Positions 53,929 through 60,084 of a stretch of 64,000 nt of DNA are shown piece by piece (the first letter of the stretch is position 1; every line of letters begins with the position of its first letter). Where the stretch lies: the NCBI GenBank assembly GCA_025965155.1, contig JAOPXN010000052.1:1-64000 (forward strand), written 5' to 3'. The translations under genes and the position numbers were made by a program. The notes under the pieces were generated by a model. It had not been told where the DNA came from, made no database searches, and worked only from the letters and a program-made list of their open reading frames with translations. The stretch comes from Propionibacteriaceae bacterium (GTDB lineage: Bacteria > Actinomycetota > Actinomycetes > Propionibacteriales > Propionibacteriaceae).

Positions 53929-55443
53929 ATGCCGACCGACAAGCCGAACATCCTTCTGATCTTGGCCGACGACATCGGCTCGTTTGACGTAAGCGCATAT
54001 CACCGGGGAGTTATGGGTACTCGCACGCCAAACATTGATCGGATCGCGTCCGAGGGTGCTCTGATGACGGACGGCTATGCGCAGGCGAGCTGCACGGCGG
54101 GGCGCGCCGCATTCATCACCGGACAGATCCCGATACGGACTGGTCTGACAACCGTCGGACTGCCAGGCGCGGAACAGGGACTGCAGCCGGAGGACCCGAC
54201 CCTAGCGGACCTGCTGAAGCCCGAGGGCTACATGAGCGCCCAGCATGGCAAGAACCACCTCGGCGACCGGAACAAGTTCCTTCCCACCGTGCACGGCTTC
54301 GACGAATTCTACGGAAACCTGTACCACCTGAACGCCGAAGAAGAGCCTGAGCAGCCCGACTACCCGAGGGACCTGCCGCTCTTTCAGCAGTTCTTTGTCC
54401 CGCGAGGAGTCCTCGAGTGCAAGGCAACCGATGTTGACGACCCGACAGAGGATCCACGTTTCGGGCGGGTCGGCAAACAGTCAATCATCGACACGGGTCC
54501 GTTGACGCGTAAGCGCATGGAGACTGTCGAGAACGACCTGCTAGAGCGGTCCCTCGACTTCATCGACCGCGCCCACGAGGCGGAGAGGCCGTTCCTGCTC
54601 TGGCATAACACGACTCGCATGCACGTCTGGACCCGCCTTTCAGAACGGTGGAGAGACAAGACGGGACTCGGCCTATACGCCGATGGGATGCAGGAACTCG
54701 ACTGGGTCGTCGGCGAACTGCTGGACAAGCTGGACGACCTGGGTATCGCCGACAACACTGTTGTGGTCTTCGCGACTGACAACGGTGCGGAGGAGTTCAC
54801 CTGGCCCGACGGCGGAACGACCCAGTTCCGAGGGGAGAAGGGCCTGGGTTGGGAGGGTGGCTTCCGCGCCCCCCTACTGGTCCGCTGGCCCGACAGAATC
54901 CCTGTCGGCCAAGTGCTGAACGGCATCATGTCCCTAGAGGACATCGTCCCGACCATGATGGCCGCCGCCGGGGTTTCGGACATCACCGAGCAGCTGCTGG
55001 AAGGCTACGGATCCGGTGACAGGGAGTTCCGCGTCCACCTCGACGGATACAACCAGCTGCCCTACCTGACCGGGGAAACCGAGGAGTCGCCGCGGCACGA
55101 GTTCTTCTATTATGGCGAGCACGACCTGTTCGCCATCCGGTACAACAACTGGAAGGTTCACTTCTTGATCAAGGATGACTGGTTCGCTGGTGCGATGCTT
55201 CGGCCAACGGTGCCGCGTCCCGTGAATCTGCGGGTGGATCCACTTGAGAAGCACATGGACGCGCCGTCCTACCCGGTGTACGCCGGCGAGAAGCTCTGGA
55301 CGGTGCTGCCCGCTGCCGCGATCGTGCTGAAGCACGCGAACACGTTCGTGGACTTCCCGCCTAGGCAGGCACCGCCTGACTTCAACCCACAGGCCATGCT
55401 GCGGACAGTGATGAACGCGGCGGCACAGCGTCAGGGAAACTAG
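53929..55443 (+). CDS. Arylsulfatase-type sulfatase
   Basis: This 504-residue enzyme has the metal-binding N-terminus NILLILADDIGSFDVSAY and the active-site motif CTAGRAAFITGQ, a C-x-A-x-R version of the sulfatase signature, in which Cys would become formylglycine. HGKNHLGD and FATDNGAEEFTWPDGG complete the alkaline-phosphatase-like site. ATG 53929 has GGAG five bases upstream. There is no signal peptide. The formylglycine-generating enzyme gene overlaps its stop by one base, so the pair is a self-contained unit. Confidence 0.9.
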   Translation: MPTDKPNILLILADDIGSFDVSAYHRGVMGTRTPNIDRIASEGALMTDGYAQASCTAGRAAFITGQIPIRTGLTTVGLPGAEQGLQPEDPTLADLLKPEGYMSAQHGKNHLGDRNKFLPTVHGFDEFYGNLYHLNAEEEPEQPDYPRDLPLFQQFFVPRGVLECKATDVDDPTEDPRFGRVGKQSIIDTGPLTRKRMETVENDLLERSLDFIDRAHEAERPFLLWHNTTRMHVWTRLSERWRDKTGLGLYADGMQELDWVVGELLDKLDDLGIADNTVVVFATDNGAEEFTWPDGGTTQFRGEKGLGWEGGFRAPLLVRWPDRIPVGQVLNGIMSLEDIVPTMMAAAGVSDITEQLLEGYGSGDREFRVHLDGYNQLPYLTGETEESPRHEFFYYGEHDLFAIRYNNWKVHFLIKDDWFAGAMLRPTVPRPVNLRVDPLEKHMDAPSYPVYAGEKLWTVLPAAAIVLKHANTFVDFPPRQAPPDFNPQAMLRTVMNAAAQRQGN

Positions 55444-56462
55444 TGGGCTTGGCAGAGGTAGGCATGGATGCACAGTCCGCGCCGGACGCACCCGCGGCCG
55501 CGGCCGCGACTGAATCTCCTGCCTACTCTGACCGTCGAACTGCACCAGGACCGGGAATGGTGTGGATTCCCGGTGGGACATTCCTGATGGGGTCGGACAA
55601 CCACTATCCGGAGGAGGCACCCGCACACCGGGTCACCGTTGCAGGCTTCTGGATGGACCGGCACACCGTGACGAACCAGGAGTTCGCCCTTTTCGTCAAG
55701 AAGACCGGATATGTCACTGTGGCCGAACGCGACCTGAATGCGGCCGACTATCCCGGCGCCAAGGCGGAGATGTTGGCCCCGGCCTCCACCGTTTTCCAGC
55801 AACCGCAGCGACCCGTCGCTCTCGACAATCCCTATGAGTGGTGGATCTATGTACGCGGAGCCGACTGGCTCCATCCGCGGGGTCCTGGGAGCTCGGTGAA
55901 ACGACAACCCCGTCATCCCGTCGTCCACGTTGCCTGGGAGGACATCGAGACCTACGCGGAGTGGGTGGGCAAGGACCTGCCCACCGAAGCTGAATGGGAG
56001 TTCGCAGCCCGGGGTGGGTTGGACGGTGCCACCTATGAGTGGGGCCAGGATCTCACACCCGACGGCCGCTGGATGGCCAACACCTGGCAGGGCCAGTTCC
56101 CCATGAAGAACACCGGCGAGGACGGACACCGAGGGACCGCGCCGGTCGGCTGCTACCCGCCCAATGGCTACGGTCTCGTCGACATGACCGGCAATGTATG
56201 GGAATGGACGACGGACTGGTACCAAGCACACACACAGAACGCGCACAGTTGCTGCGCATCAGAGAACCCTCGAGGTGGGCTCCGGGCAGCGAGCATCGAC
56301 CCGTCGATGCCGGACATCCCGATCCCACGCCGAGTCATGAAGGGCGGCTCACACCTCTGCTCACCGAACTACTGCCGGCGCTATCGGCCCGCAGCACGCA
56401 TGCCACAACCCGTCGACACCTCGACCTCTCATCTCGGCTTCCGCTGCATCAGCCGCGGCTGA
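55443..56462 (+). CDS. Formylglycine-generating enzyme (SUMF1 type)
   Basis: This 339-residue protein has GMVWIPGGTFLMGSD, LPTEAEWEFAARGG, GNVWEWTTDWY and MKGGSHLCSPNYCRRYRPAAR. The two cysteines in that last piece correspond to the copper-binding catalytic pair of aerobic FGE, so activity is likely. GTG 55443 overlaps the sulfatase stop (TAGTG); ATG 55464 is an alternative. It should oxidise the Cys of the CTAGR motif in the sulfatase next door. Confidence 0.9.
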   Translation: MGLAEVGMDAQSAPDAPAAAAATESPAYSDRRTAPGPGMVWIPGGTFLMGSDNHYPEEAPAHRVTVAGFWMDRHTVTNQEFALFVKKTGYVTVAERDLNAADYPGAKAEMLAPASTVFQQPQRPVALDNPYEWWIYVRGADWLHPRGPGSSVKRQPRHPVVHVAWEDIETYAEWVGKDLPTEAEWEFAARGGLDGATYEWGQDLTPDGRWMANTWQGQFPMKNTGEDGHRGTAPVGCYPPNGYGLVDMTGNVWEWTTDWYQAHTQNAHSCCASENPRGGLRAASIDPSMPDIPIPRRVMKGGSHLCSPNYCRRYRPAARMPQPVDTSTSHLGFRCISRG

Positions 56463-56468
56463 CGGACA

Positions 56469-56502
56469 TCGTGCCTGGCACCACTCGAGGTCCCAGGCAC
56501 GA
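56469..56502. terminator. Bidirectional hairpin between converging genes
   Basis: TCGTGCCTGG pairs perfectly with CCAGGCACGA around a 14-base loop, between the FGE gene (plus) and the next gene (minus). Confidence 0.65.
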
Positions 56503-56518
56503 CGACCCTGGTCCGGCT

Positions 56519-56992
56519 CTAGCGGCGCCGGTCGCGGCGCCGGTTGCGGCGATTCATCCCGGCCAGGGACACTGGGCTCAGCGGGCGGCCAAGCGGATCG
56601 ATGAACAGTGTGGCCGGCCCGGACTCAGCCGGCACGGCACCCTCAAGCACCTCAATGGAGTAGGTGAGCTCGGTCCCCGACCGTACCGGATCGCGTAGTA
56701 CCACCACGGCGTCAGAGGGCATGTCCTCGCCTGCACCGACATAGGACAAGACCGCGTTCGGTGGGTCCTCGAAGAAGCTGTTCGGGCCATCGGTCCACTG
56801 TGCGACGAACTGCTCGGTGGTCATGTGCCCGACAACTCGCTCCGGACGATCGGAGAAGTACAACGTGGACGGCGACATGTCCCGCAGGGTCAGCGTCGTC
56901 TCATCGCTGGTCACGTTTCGCGCGGTCTGCACGAACATCTCCTCCAGCATGATCGTGTCGTCGTCGGTGGTCGTGGTCGGTGACTGGGTCAT
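56519..56992 (-). CDS. Conserved protein of unknown function
   Basis: This 157-residue soluble protein has TLRDMSPSTLYFSDRPERVVGHM, FFEDPPNAVLSYVG and TLFIDPLGRPLSP, with an Arg-rich C-terminus (NRRNRRRDRRR). I recall proteobacterial proteins with a similar LYFSDRPxRxxGH core, all without assigned function. I set the start at ATG 56992, just after a GGCGGAGG site; the track ORF begins at TTG 57133. A perfect N5 element lies about 96 bases upstream. Confidence 0.75.
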   Translation of the reverse strand: MTQSPTTTTDDDTIMLEEMFVQTARNVTSDETTLTLRDMSPSTLYFSDRPERVVGHMTTEQFVAQWTDGPNSFFEDPPNAVLSYVGAGEDMPSDAVVVLRDPVRSGTELTYSIEVLEGAVPAESGPATLFIDPLGRPLSPVSLAGMNRRNRRRDRRR

Positions 56993-57087
56993 CCTCCGCC
57001 TCTTTTCTTTGTAGAGATGCTCTGTGATGGGCCGGAATGGGCCACCAGCACCACTACTCACGGTCCCATCACACGCGTCCAGGTGAC

Positions 57088-57104
57088 TCACCCCTGACGG
57101 GTGA
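57088..57104. promoter_or_regulatory. TCACCC-N5-GGGTGA element (perfect)
   Basis: TCACCC-CTGAC-GGGTGA lies upstream of the minus-strand unknown gene at 56519. Confidence 0.65.
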
Positions 57105-57129
57105 ACTCGCGGTCGGTGGAAGTAGATGA

Positions 57130-57342
57130 TCAATGATCAACGAAGTCGTCGGTGCGCTTATGCCGGGATCCAGGGTGCCCGCCAGCCACCATGTCCGGCG
57201 GGTACCGGGAGGGCAGCACGTTCGTGATGACGAAGGGTCGGCGCCGGTGATCTCCACCCCCGCGGGCCGCCACCGCGCGCAGCTGGACCGCCGGCTGCAT
57301 CCGCCGGTTGGGGTACTCCAGGTAGCGCAGCGGTCGAGCCAC
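57130..57342 (-). CDS. Possible 70-residue ORF or gene remnant
   Basis: This minus-strand frame (GTG 57342) has a strong G/C preference at third codon positions, unlike the overlapping frames, and reads sensibly (LRYLEYPNRRMQPAVQLRAV, PFVITNVLPSRYPPDMV). There is no good ribosome site and I recognise no family, so it could be a fragment of a deleted gene. The perfect element at 57438 lies 96 bases upstream. Confidence 0.3.
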   Translation of the reverse strand: MARPLRYLEYPNRRMQPAVQLRAVAARGGGDHRRRPFVITNVLPSRYPPDMVAGGHPGSRHKRTDDFVDH

Positions 57343-57437
57343 TGCTCGAGCCAGCCATCACAGGGGACCCTTTCTGGAGGTTGCGTTGACGACGTTGAAG
57401 CCGCCTCGGTTCTTGAGGCTCCAGCGAGGGCACCGCT

Positions 57438-57454
57438 TCACCCTAACCGGGTGA
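57438..57454. promoter_or_regulatory. TCACCC-N5-GGGTGA element with 11-base arms
   Basis: CCGCTTCACCC-TAACC-GGGTGAAGCGG is the most symmetric copy. It forms the last codons and stop of the truncated zwf frame, suggesting that the gene was cut off at a promoter region. Confidence 0.65.
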
Positions 57455-58106
57455 AGCGGGGCGACCCTGCTCGTACACTCGAGACCTCAACGGCCGCATG
57501 ATCAGTCAAGCCTCCTCGACCGTAGAGGATTTCCTCCAGGCCAATCTGTCCCCGATAGTGGTCGATCCGGTAAAGCTGAGACTCGTCGACATACTGGTTC
57601 AGCTCCTGGGCGAGGGCCCGGGCGAAGCTTCGGTCAGTTCCGAACGGCTTCTCCACTACGATGCGCCCCGTCTGTGTCAGTCCGGCGCCGACCAGGCCCT
57701 TGACGACGGTGCTGAGGAGCAGAGGTGGGATCTCGAGGTAGAACACCGGACTGTCAGCGCCCATGATGGCTTCTGCGACTCGATCGTATGTCCCTGCATC
57801 GCCGAGGTCGCCCTGCACGTAGCACAGTCGCCCCGCGAAACGGGCAAAGACCATGGGGTCGAGTGGCTCCCCGCTGGATTCGATCGACTCGCGGGCACCT
57901 CGCACGAGCTGGTCCACGGTCCACTTATCCACTGCCACTCCGACGATCTGGCATTGCAGCAAACTTCGCTGCTCAAGCCAGTAGAGCGAGCGGAACGTTA
58001 TCACCTTCGCCGGGTCGGCGGTAATCCCGAACGCCACAAAGACGTCGGCGGGCCTCTGACCTGGCCCCGTCCACGCGCCTACCGGCTCCCCGACCGTCGC
58101 GGCCAT
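57438..58106 (-). pseudogene. zwf: Truncated glucose-6-phosphate dehydrogenase gene
   Basis: From ATG 58106 (GGGAGG five bases upstream) this frame gives 222 residues covering only the N-terminal half of G6PDH: VFVAFGITADPAKVITF, VVEKPFGTD, YRIDHYRGQIGLEEILY. The nucleotide motif normally reads GITGDLA, and the catalytic motif DHYLGK has become DHYRGQ, losing the lysine. The frame stops shortly after, so the C-terminal domain (about 240 residues) is absent. It is probably non-functional. The track start 58193 would run through an N5 element and is unlikely. Confidence 0.75.
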
Positions 58107-58120
58107 CGTTTCCTCCCTTG

Positions 58121-58160
58121 TAAAAAACGAGATACGGCTGTGTGAAAAAAACGAGATACC
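58121..58160. repeat. Direct repeat of AAAAAACGAGATAC
   Basis: Two copies of TGAAAAAAACGAGATACC / GTAAAAAACGAGATACGG lie about 24 bases apart between the N5 element and the zwf start. The A/T-rich blocks stand out in this GC-rich DNA and may be promoter or protein-binding sequence. Confidence 0.7.
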
Positions 58161-58170
58161 GCGTGCCAGG

Positions 58171-58187
58171 TCATCCACTTTGGGTGA
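58171..58187. promoter_or_regulatory. TCACCC-N5-GGGTGA element (one mismatch)
   Basis: TCATCC-ACTTT-GGGTGA lies 65-81 bases upstream of the truncated zwf gene. Confidence 0.55.
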
Positions 58188-58216
58188 CTCCACTGCGGCG
58201 GGATGGATAGTGAGTA

Positions 58217-58441
58217 TCAGTCAGCATCCTTCTGGTCGACCGGATCACGCCGCACGTCCAGCAGGATGAGGCCATCTCGGCGCAACGCGTTGAGCAGACC
58301 GTACAGCGCGGCCAGATCGGGCAGATCGGCCCGAAGAGTGGTCTGCAGTGACCTTGCTACCAGGGTGACGCCCTCGATCTCAGCAAGCACATCGGGCCGC
58401 ACCTCACCCTCGATCCGGATCTCGTACGTAGCCCTCAACAT
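58217..58441 (-). CDS. Small domain protein, ~74-residue unnamed family
   Basis: This 74-residue protein (MLRATYEIRIEGEVRPDVLAEIEG, then TTLRADLPDLAALYGLLNALRRDGLILLDVRRDP) shares strand/helix/strand spacing with the protein at 36219 and both halves of 59417. It is soluble and lacks cysteines. I recognise no characterised family. Two N5 elements lie upstream (58585 and 58663). Confidence 0.75.
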   Translation of the reverse strand: MLRATYEIRIEGEVRPDVLAEIEGVTLVARSLQTTLRADLPDLAALYGLLNALRRDGLILLDVRRDPVDQKDAD

Positions 58442-58584
58442 TCCGATCTCGTTTCATTCCGAACATCTCTGTCTCCCAAGTCGGGTGGTGGTTCAGCGGA
58501 GCGATCCATGGGCGTTTTGCGGCTCCGAGCGTGGTTATTTGTGATCCTCATGTAGCACCTTGCGCTCACCGCGCACATCGGGCG

Positions 58585-58601
58585 TCACCCGTACCGGGTG
58601 A
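58585..58601. promoter_or_regulatory. TCACCC-N5-GGGTGA element with 9-base arms
   Basis: GCGTCACCC-GTACC-GGGTGACGC lies about 144 bases upstream of the minus-strand small-domain gene. Confidence 0.68.
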
Positions 58602-58662
58602 CGCTGGTCAGATGGATCGGATCCAGGCTGCCGTTTCGTGACTCACCGCTCGCCACGACGCC

Positions 58663-58679
58663 TCACCCGAGCTGGGTGA
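58663..58679. promoter_or_regulatory. TCACCC-N5-GGGTGA element (perfect)
   Basis: TCACCC-GAGCT-GGGTGA is the second copy in the same gene-free region. Confidence 0.65.
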
Positions 58680-58862
58680 AGACGCAACCAGCCACACGCC
58701 AACCCCGCCACCGTGACTGCCTTCCGATCTCAGCCGGACGGAGAGAAGCGACGGTCGCCATCCGTCTGGCCGCCGGCGGAGCATGTTGAGGAACGCAGCC
58801 ATGATCGGGTCCAAAGACGTGCCTGAGCACCTGGAAGAACGGAATTCAGCATCCCCGGCCCT

Positions 58863-59417
58863 CTACGGCCCACCAAGTGACGCCTCCGCCTGCCGCGCGA
58901 CCGGGTTGAGCCGGATGACCCATTCGAGAGTAAGACCGCAGTCGGTGCAGGAAGCCAGGAAGTGGTGTAGGTCGCCGGGGCTCGTCCGGATTCGAACGAC
59001 GCTCTGCTCCGGCTGGACCCGGATCGACCAGCGCAGGTAGCGCAGCAGTGCACTTCCTAGCCGCCCTTCGACGAGAACCTCGTAAGACCAAACCACCGGG
59101 ATGTACCGGTCGGGGAATCGGCTGAGTTCCTGCCCTGCCGAGATCGTCGTGGTCAGCCGTTCACAGCGACGTCCGTGAGCCGGGCGTCGTCGGGATGGTG
59201 ACTCACGGATCTCCCAGAGTTCCAGCCCGATCGCCTGCAGTTTCTCCAGCAGCACGTCGAGCTCGGCCGCGTCGGTCACCTCGCGGTAGAGAATGGTGGT
59301 CGCTGGGCTGCGGTGGATGGTCATCCCGCGGAACTGTTCCCGGATGGCTGATGGAATGTCCCCGTGGAGTCGGACCTCATAGGTCGGCGAGTTCATAGCG
59401 TGCGACAGGTCCACCAT
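58863..59417 (-). CDS. Two-domain protein with tandem copies of the unnamed small domain
   Basis: This 184-residue frame holds two versions of the ~74-residue domain. The first begins TYEVRLHGDIPSAIREQFRG and ends LQAIGLELWEIRES; the second begins SYEVLVEGRLGSALLRYLRW and ends CTDCGLTLEWVIRLN. An Arg-rich linker joins them. The start is uncertain: ATG 59417, GTG 59435 and ATG 59396 are options. A tandem fusion of a protein that is otherwise single suggests that the domain works as a dimer. An N5-like element lies about 36 bases upstream. Confidence 0.68.
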   Translation of the reverse strand: MVDLSHAMNSPTYEVRLHGDIPSAIREQFRGMTIHRSPATTILYREVTDAAELDVLLEKLQAIGLELWEIRESPSRRRPAHGRRCERLTTTISAGQELSRFPDRYIPVVWSYEVLVEGRLGSALLRYLRWSIRVQPEQSVVRIRTSPGDLHHFLASCTDCGLTLEWVIRLNPVARQAEASLGGP

Positions 59418-59452
59418 GTCCTCGACTCTGCTCACTTTTGTTGGCCTGGAGT

Positions 59453-59469
59453 TCACCCGGGGCAGGTGA
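59453..59469. promoter_or_regulatory. TCACCC-N5-GGGTGA element (one mismatch)
   Basis: TCACCC-GGGGC-AGGTGA precedes the two-domain gene and is part of a 23-base near-identity with the element at 47992. Confidence 0.58.
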
Positions 59470-59540
59470 TCCGCCTGCATGCCATGGCCGAGTGGGTTGT
59501 GCTGTCCCACGACGACCACTCTTAGTCCGCTGAAGCGCAC

Positions 59541-60071
59541 CTACTCCGAGCGCCGGTCACCCAGTGCAGCGCCGAACAACACGCGCGCGACCACTCCGAG
59601 GAAGACCAGATTGGCCAGCATCTGCAGCATGGTGATCACTCGAGCAGGCTCGCTGACGGGGGTAATGTCGCCAAACCCCACGGTGGTGAACATGGTGACC
59701 GACAGATATAGCGCGTCGAGGCGCGACATCGGCTCCGAATAGCTGCCCTGGGACCTGAGATCGATCAGAAAATGAGCAACCGCGAAGATCAAAAGCAGAA
59801 GCGGAGCCGAGGTCCCGAGCGACTCCACCGCCCGCAAGCCTGGGTGCTGTGCGCGAGTGGTCGCTCGGATCTCGAAAGCGAGTAGCGCGGGGACCACGAG
59901 CAACCCAACCACAAATGTGACCACGGTCATCGGTCCGCTCAGTCTTTCCAGCGGGAGGATGAAGTAGATCGCCACCAGCGCCCCCGCCATGAGCAGGGTA
60001 CGCAGCAAGGCGAGGGCCACCAACCGCCGCCGCTGTACGGGTGACAACCGCGCGACGCGAGAGTGGGTCAA
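59541..60071 (-). CDS. Two-pore-segment potassium channel
   Basis: This protein of about 176 residues has four hydrophobic segments, including ALLRTLLMAGALVAIYFIL and MTVVTFVVGLLVVPALLAF, then a pore helix and selectivity filter TTVGFGDITP, followed by the inner helix VITMLQMLANLVFLGVVARVLFG. This is the Ion_trans_2 K+ channel pattern with no C-terminal RCK domain. The start is uncertain: TTG 60071 lies just after the LuxR gene's end, while the track start 60122 overlaps it. Confidence 0.82.
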   Translation of the reverse strand: MTHSRVARLSPVQRRRLVALALLRTLLMAGALVAIYFILPLERLSGPMTVVTFVVGLLVVPALLAFEIRATTRAQHPGLRAVESLGTSAPLLLLIFAVAHFLIDLRSQGSYSEPMSRLDALYLSVTMFTTVGFGDITPVSEPARVITMLQMLANLVFLGVVARVLFGAALGDRRSE

Positions 60072-60084
60072 GGCGCACGCCCGG

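Larger units (their letters stand above)
58442..58862. other. 421-base region with two N5 elements and no clear gene
   Basis: Track ORFs here (58598, 58608, 58783) have no protein-like pattern. The region carries two perfect TCACCC-N5-GGGTGA copies 78 bases apart and is probably regulatory. Confidence 0.5.

Noticed and set aside
53244-53987. 247-residue plus-strand ORF before the sulfatase
   Set aside because: No protein-like pattern; the same bases encode recognisable SulP pieces on the minus strand.
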